Below the pieces are notes generated by a model that was given only the letters and a program-made list of their open reading frames with translations, searched no databases and was not told the origin of the DNA. Positions 51,701 through 63,883 of a stretch of 64,000 bases of DNA are shown in pieces; within the stretch, counting starts at the first letter, position 1; every line of letters begins with the position of its first letter. Source of the stretch: Paragordius varius (Eukaryota; Nematomorpha). Location: the NCBI GenBank assembly GCA_964247055.1, contig OZ176056.1, positions 4,030,001-4,094,000 on the forward strand. Reading direction: 5' to 3'. A program made the translations under genes and the position numbers.

Positions 51701-54700
51701 AAGGGCAAGAGCTGCCCAACCCTTAACAAGCGCAATCTCAAACAAGGCTCGACAAAGGCGACCCGCACTTTGTGTCACATACGTTGTATCAGCTGCTAAA
51801 CTAAAACCCTCAAGTTTTAGGCGTGATATGTAGGCTTGGAGTAAAACATTAATCTGTATTTGCATATATATACCATTTACAATTCAAATTCACCCTTAAA
51901 CAATTTTTTTAACAATTCACCCTTAAACAATTCAATTCACCTTCGATTAATGCAACATCACCTTAAAACAATTCAAATTTACCCTTAAACAGTTCAACAT
52001 CACCTTCAAACAATCCAAATTCACCTTCAAACAATTCAAATTTATTTCGAACAAACATCACCTTCAAACAATTCAAACATCACCCTTGAACAATTCAAAT
52101 TCACTCTTAGAACGATTCAAATTTACCCTTGAACAATTCAACATCACCTTAAAACAATTCAAATTCACCCTTGAGCAATTTAAATTCACCCTTGAACAAT
52201 TCAAATTCACCACCTAAATGAATGATGTGTTTTTTAAGATTAAGTATCACTTATATCATATTACCTATATTTTTTAAAAAGGAAATTTTATATGTAATCA
52301 AAAAATACACTGAAAAAATAAAATACTTTCAATAAAAATACGATTAATTTTAATGATGAATTATTTTAGACCGAAATTTCATAATTTATTTTTAGGATGA
52401 ATATAAATTGTTCAAGGGTGAATCTGAGTTCAAGGGTGAATCCGAATTGTAAATGGTATATATTAAATAGGAAAAAAAGCAAAAAAATAAAATAAGGGTG
52501 AATATTTTAAATTTTATTGTATACACTAATCTTATTGTATAAAAAAATCTAAAATTGCTAAATCCAAATATGAAAAAGAAATTTCGGCTTTATTGTATAA
52601 GCTGTTTAAAATAAATAAAATTGGTTGATTTAATTAATATAAAAAAATAAAAAATGTTAAAAATAGGGTTAATAGCCGAATGTTTTCCTTTAAAATATCA
52701 TATATATTCAATAAATTAAATTATCAATTGTGCTTTTTACAAACTAAATCAAACATAGGCTGGCTTTGTAAAGGGGTTAATGTCGACGCGATATTATAAT
52801 AGAGAGTAGGGGGGACGGAATATTTAAATATACCATCAATTCAAATTCACCCTGGAAAATTCGAATTCACCTTTGAACAATTCAAATTTATCCTAAAAAT
52901 AAATATGTGTTTTCAGGCTAATATAACTCATCATAATAAGAAACATATTATGGCATAAATTATTATTTTTTTAGTATTGCGTTAAATTCAAACGAAATTT
53001 TATTTTTTAAAAATATAAGCTTTTAATTTTAAAAAACACAGGTTATTTTAGGGTAAATTTGAATTGCTTAAGGGTGAATTTGAACTGTAAATGGTATACA
53101 ATAAGTGTTAAATTTATTTGTATGTTAAAAACGAATTTTATATAAATATTTTAAAAATAAATTTTAAAAAGCTTATATTTATTTTTTTACAAAATAAAAA
53201 CTAACCTTGGCACTGGATTCTTCAATATTTTCTTTAATGGGTATGGGTACACGTTCAAGTAATTTCGTTAATTCCAATTTTTCCTCCTAAACGTAGAAAA
53301 TAAATAAGACTGCTATAAAATAATTTTAAAAAAATATATTTTAAATATCATGATAAAATACTTATAATAACAAAGCGTAAAAAAAAGTAAAATACAAAAT
53401 AAATCCTTTTAAAAACAGCCATACTTTTTTAATTCTAAATTTATCACAACCTTTAAGATTATAATTGAAATATGTGATTAATAGTATTACCATTTATTAT
53501 AAGTAATACCTATTTTGCGACCTACAATAAATTATAATTTATTAGTATTTAAAATTATAGTTGTCTTTCAATTTTACGTTTCGTCTTTATAATTATTAAT
53601 CATTATTGAATTTAAAATAAATTTCACCACAATATTATTTTATAGATAAAAAAGACTTACATCTCGAACCGTTATATTTTTAAATTCTGAGGACAAACTG
53701 AATACGCGAAACAATTCAATGTCAGACAGTGTAGGTTTCAGTAATTGATTATAAGTTGCCATACTTTCATTAGTACAATAATATTGGGAGGCTATGCGTC
53801 CCAACTCAGTTACCTGTATAAAACAATTTTATTTTTATGAATAAATAATACATGGATTAATTAAAATAAAAAAAGATAAACCTGATATGTTTCAAATTAA
53901 CATTTTTTGTAAAAACAAAACCCAGTAATTTCTATAATGTTATGATTATAATTGTACACTATGAAATATAGCGTGATATATAAACAAATGTCTGTCTTTA
54001 TTCATCTAAAACAACAGTTTAAGGATATATATTTAAAATATATGAGTATTAATGTAGGGCGTTTCTAATTTTTACCTAAACTAAAAATACAAAATTAATT
54101 TAAAATATATTCCATTTCACTAAGAATAGGATAGCTATAAAACAAAAGTTAATGTTGGCTTAATAAAACAACATCTTTTAACTCAAAGAAAATCAAATAT
54201 ATCCAAAACCTATAATCGTAAAAATTAAAAAAAAATGTGTAAAACCTGAAAAGTGCCAGTCCGTTTATCATATTTTATGAGGTTAGTTTTATCAAGTCTG
54301 TGTGCCGCAGTATGGACCAAATCAGTCCTACGTTTTTCTAACAAGGGGTCAGTATTGCTTGCTTCAGCATTATCTATGCCATAAAGACTGGGATTACGTA
54401 ACATACGGACGTATAGATAGGTATAAGCTAACCATTCTTTAGCTTCTGTAATATCACGCACTGTGCCCAACACAACTTCGGCACACAAAGAATCAGGGAG
54501 GCGTGAAATTAATTGACTTTCAATGGGTAACTGGTGTGGATAGTATAAAAAAAATGATAATTGTATATATGTAAAATAATAATATTTTTTTAACTAATTA
54601 TGTCAGATTATCATAAACTTTAGCGCCGTTTTTTAATTCATCTCGTAATCGGGTTATTTTAAAACGTGGGTACTATTAAACGTAAGGAGCCAAGTATAAA

Positions 54701-57700
54701 AAAAATTATTCATTAAAAAATAGTTTTTCTCAAAAAATATTCCACTCAATTGGAATATGCATTAAATTAGATTTTTTGAGTGGGAAAATGTTTATAATTA
54801 TCATACGTATAAACCGTTATTATAGTAATAAACAAAATTTTGTGGAATTTTAAGATCCAAATATTATAAAAAGGATCAATTAAATATAAAATCGTATTTA
54901 TATAAGCACAATTAAAATATATCTGTGTAATACTAAATAAAAAATTATATTAAATATTTTTTGCCCGATTTATATGCTAAATATAAAAAATGTCACTATA
55001 TATTGGTGGTGCTCTATATATAAACCATTCTTAAGTATTTTTAAAATTTCAAAAAGTATATACTTGTTGATTAAGCAGAGATAAATAGTATTGGAGTTCG
55101 GTGTGACTGGTAATGAGTATACCTAACCCTTTCGTGTCATATTGTGGACGTCCAGCTCGACCAAACATCTTTGACAAAAAAATAGTAAAAATTGAAAAAT
55201 ATTTTTAAAATTTATAAAATAAATTTTTTTATTTGAACTTTAAGTAGTTAAAAATGTATAACTGTTGTAATTTAAAAATATAAAGGTTGACATGTCAATT
55301 AAAATTAAATATGGAAAATTACGTTGAGTAATTCATTAGAAATCGATTAAAAATTAAATAAAAATTTATCTCAATTTCCAGAGTAAATAAATAATGTTAA
55401 AATTTTATGACTGGTCATTTTTCAAAACAATTTATATCATTAATTCCAAGAAATCAAAAAAGATGTAAAAAATCATGGATAAATTATACAAAAAGTTAAA
55501 AAAAGTCACAAAAATTAGATTTTTTCCTATCATTTTGATTTGCTAAAAAAATATTTGACCTGTAAAACATCAAGGGCAGGTAATTCGACCCATCGACCCT
55601 TCTCGGGATCATAAATTTGTGTTCCCTTTATAATAACTGTATGTGCAGGTAAATTAACACCCCAAGCCAAAGTTGAAGTACTAACCAAAAGTCGTACATG
55701 ACCATCAGCAAATAAATCCTCCACTAACGTACGATCAACTCTGATGATGCGAAAAAAAATGTTTTCAAAACAACATATTATTTTTCAATAAATCAATTAA
55801 ATTTAACATAATTCATAATATTTTTTGTTAAAAATAGGCTGAGAATCTGCCTTAATATTTTAGCATATTACTCATTGGAGTGGAATTCAATAAATTTATC
55901 TATTTTATGTTTATCATTTATAAATCAAATGTATGGGTACAATGATGCAAAAAAAAAATTTAATAAATCAATTAACTTAACAAAATTTATAATATTTTTT
56001 TGTTTAAAATAGGCTGAAAAGCTGCTTCAAATATAAGCATATTACTCGAGTAGCCAAGATTCATGAAATTTATTTGTTCTAGTATTATTAATTATAAATA
56101 AATAATGTTGGAAAAAAAATGTTTTTAAAACAACTTACATAGATTTTAATAAATTATTTTAACAAAATTAAAAATATATATACTATTTTTGTTAAAAAAG
56201 GTGAGAAACCTCAAATTTTAGCATATTACTCATTGGAGTGGCCAAAATTTACTAAATTTATCTATTCTATTATTATAATTTATAAATAAAATGTATGGGT
56301 ACAATGATGCAAAAAATGGTTTTAAAACAACTTACATAGATTTTAATAAATCAAAAATCAATTTTAACAAAGTTTAAAAAATATATATAATATTTTTTGT
56401 TAAAAATAGGTTGAGAAGCTTCAAATATTTGCATATTACTCATTGGAGTGGCCGAAATTTACTAAATTTATCTTTTCTATTATTATTAATTATAAATCAA
56501 ATGTATGGGTACATGGAAAAAAATGTTTTTAAAACATCTAACATAGATTTTAATAAACCAAAAATCAATTTTAACAAAATTAAAAATATATATACTATTT
56601 TTTGTTAAAAATAGGTGAGAAAACTCAAATTTTAGCATATTACTCATTGGAGTGGCCGAAATTCACTAAAATTTTTATCAATTATAGCTAAAATGTATGG
56701 GTATAATGTTGGAAAAAAAATGTTTTTAAAACAACTTACAAAGATTTTAATAAATCAAAAATCAATTTTAACAAAATACATAAAATTTTTTAAGCATATT
56801 ACTCATGCCAAGATTTATAAAATTTATACATTCTATTATTATCATTTATAAATAAATAATGATGGAAAAAAATGTTTTTAAAACAACTTACATAAAATGT
56901 ATAAAGCCGCCCGAATAACCTAAAGAATGTAATAATTTTTTAAATTATATACAATATTAAAATATTTGTTTATATAACTCTATTTTAATTTCTTACAACA
57001 ACATAACTTTTTTTTCTCCTAATTTTTAGTTATTTATATAATTTTACCATAAAAAAGTATTTTTTATTACCGAGTCATCCCTGCATGATGTATAGCAAAT
57101 CCATAAGGGAGTAAATCCTTTAGCTCATAATTTTTCACCTAATAAAGCAAATAAATAAATTGATATTTAGATAATAAATATAATTATAACACGTTAAATT
57201 TAAATATTTTATATTTTCGCTTCAAAAGTATCAAATTGTTATTGAAAATTTGGATTATACATCTATATATTTTTACATTTAGGCAAAAATCTTTTAAGGC
57301 TCTATATAAATTATATGGACAATACTATATATATATATATTTAAGTTTTTTGTCAAAAATCATGTACTAACCCATAATATATTTCTAGACAAAAGCCTTT
57401 AACTTAAACACCATAATTTTAAATTTTGCCCTAAATTTTACACCAAAACAGAATTAATAAAAAAAAATACAAAGTTTTTTATCAATTTTTCGCACTTGTT
57501 TAGATTTTAACAGTAAACATTTTTTATAAAAATCTAATTATTAATTGATAATCGATTAATAACTGTAAAATTTCGCACGATACTAAATGATCTTTTTTCT
57601 AAAAAATTTTGCCCTAAATTTTAACCCAAAAAGGGTTATTAAAAAGGATATTTTCATTTTTTTATATAACATTTTCACACCTGTTCAGATTCTGTCCTAA

Positions 57701-57971
57701 GTATTTCTGTAGATGCTGATGTTTCACCCCTCATAAATGAACCTAGGGTATCTTTTTCCAAGCATGTATCCCGGAGGTATCGGGCAGTTTTACCCGTTTC
57801 TTTACGTGAATGCACGAAAATTAAAATCTAAAAAAGAAAAATGATTTAGCAATTCAATATTTAGTAAAAAAATATTTTTTAAAATAGTTTTTTTTAATTT
57901 AGAATTATTTTTGTCAGCAAAATGAATATGAAAGAAATGAAAATAATGAATTAATTATTTAAATTTATATA

Positions 57972-58041
<70 letters not shown>

Positions 58042-61000
58042 TACATTTAAATAAAATTTAATAAAGGTACTTTTTAAATTAATAATGATAATACAATCCA
58101 AATTTATAAATTTTTTAAATTTTTCACAATTATATATTTATTTAATTAATTTGTAGGAAAAACAAAATAAATATCTCGGTATTTTTCAAATTGATGATAC
58201 AGTTCAAACCTGTAAACTTTTTTTATTTTTTTCATCAAATCAAATATTAAATTTAACATTTTAGGTGTTGATTAAATCTTTTATGAATGAAATATATTTA
58301 ACACACAGAAAATTATTTTGTTAGTGAAATATATAAAAAAATTAGGATTTAATTAAATATGAAAAAAACTTTATAAAAAGCCAAGATAAAAACCTGATTT
58401 GTTCCAGCATTTTCCATGACTTTCTCATACAATACTTCATTTATAATTTTGAGTTTTTTAAGTCCACTCTTTTTCTCAGCTATTCCAACGTAAGTTTGTT
58501 CAAGCGGAACCGGACGATATGAATTGTCAAAATAGAATAATCCTTTATATATATGATGTAACAAAAATAAAGTTAAATAAATTTAAAATAATTTATTTTA
58601 GAATTAAACTGAGTTTTTTTAAAATCGTTTATAAAAAAGAACCTTTTGAAAGATCAACCCGCATAAAGGTAGCCACATCCTTATAATTTGGTAATGTAGC
58701 ACTCAATCCAATTAATCGTACGTTATCTTGTGTAGTTTCAATGTTACGGATAGTTCTGTCAAACATATTCAAAATAATAAATTAATAAGTTGAGATTAAA
58801 ATTGAATATTAGATTATTTCAAAAAGTGTTTTTTGTTAATAAAGGGGAAAAAAATCAAAATGAAAAATAAATATATAAAAAAACCTAGCTATAAGACATT
58901 CCAAAACAGGCCCTCTGTCATCGTGTAACATGTGGATTTCATCCTAAAGAATATATTATATTTCATTCTTTAATTAAAACAAAAAGATTAATAAATGAAT
59001 AAAAAAATTTCAATCATTAGTTTACCTGAAAGTAAATTTATGAAACGTACAAACTAATTAGCTTATAGTCCTTATTTTCATATCCTTATATCAAAATTTA
59101 TAAATCTATTAGTTTTTTACAAAGCGAATAAAATTCGTGATGTTAACTATCCAAAATTTAGCTATTAAAAATTTTATACTATTAAATAAAGCTAAAACGA
59201 AAAAAAAATATATTAAAAGGACACTTAAATAACACATATAAATTAAATTTAGCCAGAGAAAGTTTTTCAATTATTAATTTAATATTTTCATATATATTCG
59301 ACATTTATAAAAAACAGCGATTTATATAAAAAAAATTCTAAAAGAAATAACCATTATAATAAGTCTAACAGATTGGGTATATGTCCTTTCACCACTCTTT
59401 CGCGTAACTATATCCCATTTTTCAGGCGTGCATACTATAACCTGCGTAGCTGAAATTTGTTCTTTATTGAGTTGCGAGTCCCCAGTTAATTCGGCAACTT
59501 TAAGGTTATAAACACCAAGACGCTATAAAAAAGTTTTTTTTGATGATTATTTAATTGATTGATTAAAAAAATTTAAATATCCGCAAACAACATTTATAAA
59601 ATTTGGAAATTAAGTTGGGAGTCCCCGGTTAATTCGGCAACTTTTAGGTTATAAACACCAAGACGCTATAAAAAGTTTTTTCGATGATTATTTAATTGAT
59701 TGATTGATTGAATATATAATAAAATGAAAAATTTAAATATCCACAAACAATATAGCTGAAACATAATTATATATATTATAAAATTTGTTCTTTATTTAGT
59801 TGGGAGTCCCCAGTTAATTCGGCAACTTTTAGGTTATAAACACCAAGACGCTATAAAAAGTTTTTTAATGATTATTTAATTGATTAAATAATTAATAAAT
59901 ATTTTAAATATCCGCAAATAATAAAGCCGAAATACAATATATTATAAAATGTTTAAATTGAGTTGACAGTCACCGATTAATTCAGCAACTTTAAGGTTAT
60001 AAACACCAAGACGAAAATTAATAATGCATTTATATTAATAATTTACTGAAAAAAAAGGCTATAATATAAAAATTAAAATATATATATATATTTTCATTAT
60101 AAACTTTTTAAATTATACAGTATATTAATTAACAAAAAGAGATTATATTTTTTATATGTTTTGCATTAGAAACAAAAAAGTTGGCCATTTGTAATCCAGA
60201 AAGATATTTATACATAAATTATAACTGCATTCTTTCTTCTAACAAATTTTATAATAATTTAATTTAACATTTAAAAAGACTTTATGTATTAAAATTTAAT
60301 CAAATTCACATTTAAAAATAAAAAAGTTGCTAACTTTTGAAAAGTTTCCAACCATTTCTTGTACCAGAGATTTCATGGGTGCAATATATATGACTTTGAA
60401 GTCATCGGCATTTATACTGCCATCTGCATTTATATGCTTTCCAATTTCACGTAACATAGCGAGCAAAGCTACGTTTGTTTTACCAGCTCCCTATAATATA
60501 TATAATATTTATAGTAAGAAATATACGGACAAAACTTATAATTATAAAGACATTTTTTTGTCATTTATAAACTGGAAATTTTTATAACTCATTGTTTTAA
60601 ATTGCATAAAAAAGGAATAGAGATGTATATGGGTAAGACTGTCAATTACATGTTTAACAATGTTATATAATTTATATAGGAAAAATTAGGTTTAATAATT
60701 AGGCATTCTTAAAAAATATTTGTCTTTATATTTTTACGTTGTGTCTGTATAATTTCAATTTTTAATATATAATAAAAAAATTCTTAGATTTAATTTAATC
60801 TATATACTTATCAATTGATAATTTTGAATGTTAAGTTACATTATAATAATACATTATTTACAAACTACTAAAAAAACGAAACTTTAATTTTATATTAATA
60901 AATAATAGGGATATTATGGGAAAAATCATTATAAAATTAAACCGAAATTTTCATTTTTAAACAGCATATTAATATAAAAGATCTTCTATAAAGACAAGGT

Positions 61001-63642
61001 TTAAATTAAAGATCACAATTTTATATGTCTAAATAACATTTAAAAGTAAAAATAAATAAATTTGATGTTACCAAACTTAAGTTTCAACTCAAATCTCCTA
61101 GTTTTGTAAAGGACATCCAATATTTTACACTTTAAACTTTTCCTTCAAATATACTATACAAACAAACTTTGCCATTTTATATTTAATTTAAGAATCCCAC
61201 ACCAAAGAATCTTAAAACTTTTTTCTCTTCAATTATATATATATACCATTTACAGTTCAAATTCACTCTTAGACAATTCAAATTCACCAATTTAATTTTA
61301 CCCTTGAACAATTCAAATTCACCCTGGAACAATTCAAATTCACCCTCAAATAAATAACATGTTTTTTAAGATTAAAAATTACCTATATTTTAATATATTT
61401 TTAAAAAATAAAATTTATTAGTTCGAAAACACATAATTTATTTTTAGGGTGAATTTGAACTGTAAATGGTATAAAATATATTTACCGTAGGTGCACAAAG
61501 CAAGATATTTTCATCCGTTTCTAGCACAGTTTGAGCCAATTTACTTTGAATGCGATTCAAAGTTTTGAAACCTTTGAAGGCTGGTTGGACATATTTTGGC
61601 AGCTTTTCAATGGGTAACAAGGTTTCACCCTCGGCAAATGGTTTAGGCTTAAGTGCTGGAACATGGACTTCTTCATAACCTTAAATATAAAAGTAAAAAA
61701 TTTGATTTTAAAATTTGAAATAAAAATTTTTTTGGGGGAATATATTGTCATGTTCAATAAAATCCATATATATAGTAAAAAAGTAAAATTACAAGTGCTA
61801 AAATGTAAAACTAAAAAACAATATTTGTTTTTTGGGTTTTAACAAAGAATTATATATAAAAATTATAAATACCTTTAACATATTCAATTACATATTGAAA
61901 AATTTCAATTTTAGTTAAAAATATATTTGAGAGTTGGAAATATGGTTGACATTATAATAATTATAGGAATATATATATTTTTGCCATTTTAAAATTAAAC
62001 ATTTTTTTGTAAAAACTACAATAAAAATTGGCAAATTCAACTCTTTTCTCATAATTGTTAGTGTGAAATTAATGTAATATTTTATGGAAATCATCAATCC
62101 CATTCATTAATATAAAAAATTTTAAAATAAAAACTTTTTTTCTGTTTTCGAAAAGATCCGTCAGGCAGGTGACACTTTTTGTTAGCCATTAAATGCCCAC
62201 CTTGGGGAAATGATAAATCTTCCAAGTCCAATAATTTTCTGTGCATCTATTATCATTCGATCGATAAAAAAATATTTTTAGAAAATAAAAATTAGCAAGC
62301 TTTTTTTTAATACGCATATAAATATCTATTGGAAAACATTTTTAAAAAAATTCATTAATTTTAATCAGTATACTTGATTTTCGATTAAAAAATACAATAA
62401 AAAATGTAAAAAATATAAAATAATTTAATTATAAAATAATTTAAATATAAAATAAATTATACATTTTCCAGGGCGGTGCTCTCAGAAACATCCACATTCT
62501 TAATTTCTCTGTCAATTTCAGATTGCCGATATGCCGCTCTGCGTTGTTTTTCCTCCTATAATTTTAAAAAAATATTATAAAAATATAAATAATGATTAAA
62601 TGTATAAAAAATAAATAAAAATATATAATTAATTAATAAATATAAGGTGGTTTATTAAAGAAAGTTTTAGCGCTAAAAACGAAGCAAAATCTTTTACATT
62701 TGTATATATGAGTATAAACTTTATAAAGTACTTATCAAAGGTAAGAGTTTATTATTTAGAAAACCAACCATTCTTGAAATCCTTAATATTTAAAACACAA
62801 CCAATATAAATTGAATGTTTTACCAATTTAAATCTCCATTAATTATTTCAAGGTTCAAAACTTAAAATTAATTTTAATTGTTTTTTTTAAAAAAAATAAG
62901 GGTTTCATATAAAAATTCGTTTACCCTTATATGCACCGTTTTTATTAAATTTTATTTTTTAATCAAATAAAAAAGCAATCACACTTTAAGCTGATATTCC
63001 ACACATTAATAATTTAAATAAATCTAAAAGAACAAAAAAAAATATTCCAACTATAAAGGAACAAAAAATTAAAAATCATTTAAAAATTTTTTCTTATAAA
63101 AGCAGAACAAAAAGACAAACTTTAATAATATTTTCTTGTTCGAATTCCCTCAGTTGTGTAAGAATACGGGCCAAATCATCATTTGCCTTCATAGTTTCTT
63201 CAATTTGTTCTCTTTCAGTTTCACTTTGTGCTTGAGCCAGTAATGTGCAATATAAAACTAAAAATGGTTAATTAAATTTATTAAAAGATACATCTTATAA
63301 TAAAAAAGGTATATTTCATCCATTAAAATAATTCATTTGCAGTAATGGATTAATAAAATAAAATAATAATTAACGCTGTATGAAAATGATATTATTAAAC
63401 ATTCATTTCTTAAAGGAAAATATATGGAGAGCAGAAATTGTAGATAATAATTTATATATTTAAAAATATATATATTTTTAAATAAAAGATTTTAAAAATT
63501 GAAATTTCTCTTAAATAAGATAAAAACAAAAAATATTAGGTTATTGTAATAGCATATTTCGCAATTTTCGTACATCAAATATTTATTTTTTAAATACTAA
63601 TTATATTGAAACCATTGATTGGCAAAAAAGCCTATTAAAAAT

Positions 63643-63681
<39 letters not shown>

Positions 63682-63883
63682 ATTTATTCATTTTGAATAG
63701 ACCACATTGTATGTAATAAATAAATTTAAAATGGTTAAGAGATGAAAAATTACTCATTTTTCGATACTTTCGGAGTATTTTGATAAAACTAAAACGATCA
63801 AATCCCAATAGAAGGACCAATCTATTCTCACAATCCCTCTCATCGTCCACCGAACTTTTTAGGATATCCAAAATTTCATTTGC
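36751..63883 (-). CDS. SNRNP200: U5 snRNP helicase Brr2 (SNRNP200), 5'-partial
   Basis: ATP-dependent Ski2-like helicase that unwinds U4/U6 snRNA during spliceosome activation. Thirty-nine exons, 5' to 3': 63754-63883, 63121-63257, 62463-62555, 62135-62246, 61486-61679, 60335-60490, 59352-59522, 58885-58943, 58643-58755, 58394-58542, 57681-57827, 57071-57138, 55560-55740, 55064-55168, 54246-54530, 53661-53813, 53206-53286, 51666-51853, 50819-51071, 50156-50239, 50011-50081, 49758-49858, 49387-49560, 48163-48341, 47512-47610, 47242-47370, 46523-46783, 45619-45785, 45190-45313, 44475-44579, 42866-43034, 41728-41961, 40693-40857, 40035-40156, 39711-39857, 38872-39048, 37866-38095, 37369-37450, 36751-37029. 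Phases agree at every junction, giving 1,957 codons plus stop. Only the N-terminal few hundred residues are missing. Protein similarity to human Brr2 is high along the whole length. Introns are swollen by repeats. Confidence 0.96.
37049..37291. mobile_element. TA-flanked MITE in Brr2 intron (copy b)
   Basis: About 245 bp with ends TACCATTTAC and GTAAATGGTA flanked by TA, inner arms with CAATTCAAATTCACCCT, and a core containing TTATGGCATAATATATTATT and TAATTTTTGATC. The left end is only 19 bp from the acceptor of exon 36751-37029. The TA target duplication and structure suggest a Tc1/mariner-type non-autonomous element (inference). Confidence 0.75.
38459..38744 (-). repeat. Decayed copies of a Brr2 exon end in the downstream intron
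   Basis: Three degenerate copies (about 38699-38744, 38587-38627, 38459-38543) of the 3' part of exon 38872-39048, including its donor region. The best copy still reads [18 protein letters not shown] on the minus strand (source [12 protein letters not shown]...IKRCQEQ). They are not needed for the protein, since exon 37866-38095 continues it in phase. Confidence 0.65.
42323..42558. mobile_element. TA-flanked MITE in Brr2 intron (copy c)
   Basis: Degenerate ends TACCTTTTAC and GTAAATGTTA with several CAATTCAAATTCACCC units in the left arm and a shortened core. It lies in the middle of the intron between exons 42866-43034 and 41728-41961. Confidence 0.65.
44185..44403. mobile_element. hAT-like fragment in Brr2 intron
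   Basis: Begins CAGAGGTGTCCAACACATATG and reaches a GCGGGCCTCTTAC motif. It resembles 28257-28476 but is decayed and its right end is uncertain. Confidence 0.4.
44871..45154. mobile_element. TA-flanked MITE in Brr2 intron (copy d)
   Basis: The left end is worn (TATTTTATTTACAGTTCC); the right end is TTGAACTTAATGGTA. The core matches the family (TTTATGGCATAGTTTATTAT). The right end lies 35 bp from the donor of exon 45190-45313. Confidence 0.7.
49082..49325. mobile_element. TA-flanked MITE in Brr2 intron (copy e)
   Basis: Ends TACCATTTACAGTTCAAAT and TTGTTCAAATGGTA, family core present. It sits 61 bp from the donor of exon 49387-49560. Confidence 0.72.
50482..50534 (-). repeat. Decayed copy of a Brr2 exon end in the downstream intron
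   Basis: The sequence CTGCATATGAGTAGCAAGTT and what follows matches the last ~50 bp of exon 50819-51071 (CTGTATATGAGTAGCTAGTT), located about 335 bp downstream on the gene strand. The donor in the copy reads CAGGGTATT. Confidence 0.7.
51871..52458. mobile_element. TA-flanked MITE with expanded left arm (copy f)
   Basis: About 590 bp, more than double the usual size, because the left arm carries roughly 16 imperfect copies of a ~21-bp unit (CAATTCAAATTCACCCTTGAA) from about 51,881 to 52,215. The right arm has the usual two or three. Ends TACCATTTAC and GTAAATGGTA. Its left end is 17 bp from the acceptor of exon 51666-51853. Confidence 0.78.
52831..53096. mobile_element. TA-flanked MITE in Brr2 intron (copy g)
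   Basis: Ends TACCATCAATTCAAATTC and AACTGTAAATGGTA with the family core. It is in the same intron as copy f, so this 1.35-kb intron is mostly MITE sequence. Confidence 0.7.
55760..56900 (-). repeat. Tandem ~160-210-bp repeats filling a Brr2 intron
   Basis: Landmark CATATTACTCATTGGAGTGG (or variants) recurs near 55862, 56040, 56222, 56430, 56637 and 56797. Each unit also carries ATGATGCAAAAAAT resembling the acceptor-side sequence of exon 55560-55740, and several carry ACTTACATAGATTTTAATAA, which on the gene strand is a consensus GTAAGT donor-like site. No coding potential. Confidence 0.75.
57970..58046. repeat. TA dinucleotide microsatellite
   Basis: Two long AT/TA runs separated by one interruption in the intron between exons 58394-58542 and 57681-57827. 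Shorter TA runs lie at about 36,678, 43,618, 47,408 and 63,647. Confidence 0.9.
59611..60013 (-). repeat. Three tandem copies of a Brr2 exon start in the upstream intron
   Basis: Copies at about 59611-59665, 59780-59850 and 59955-60013 repeat the first ~55-70 bp of exon 59352-59522 ([18 protein letters not shown] on the gene strand). The two nearest copies retain the acceptor TATAG just before the CGT codon; the most distant has lost it. Unit spacing is about 155-175 bp. Confidence 0.8.
61244..61471. mobile_element. TA-flanked MITE in Brr2 intron (copy h)
   Basis: Ends TACCATTTACAGTTCAAATT and GAACTGTAAATGGTA, left arm with about four CAATTCAAATTCACC units. Its right end lies 14 bp from the donor of exon 61486-61679. 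Confidence 0.75.

Larger units (their letters stand above)
50156..61679 (-). other. Brr2 N-terminal (active) helicase cassette
   Basis: Exons from 61679 down to 50156 encode the first helicase unit. Motif [14 protein letters not shown] is split by the intron between exons 61486-61679 and 60335-60490. Motif Ia is [13 protein letters not shown], then CTPEKWD, then motif [11 protein letters not shown] (the exon border falls just before Asp), motif [12 protein letters not shown], motif IV/V regions [15 protein letters not shown] and [14 protein letters not shown], and motif [14 protein letters not shown]. Winged-helix ([10 protein letters not shown]) and Sec63-like segments ([48 protein letters not shown]) follow. 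All catalytic motifs are canonical, so this cassette should be active. Confidence 0.9.

Noticed and set aside
51618-51833. Plus-strand 71-codon basic ORF ([13 protein letters not shown]...)
   Set aside because: Looks like a nuclear-localisation-rich protein but is mostly the antisense of Brr2 exon 51666-51853.
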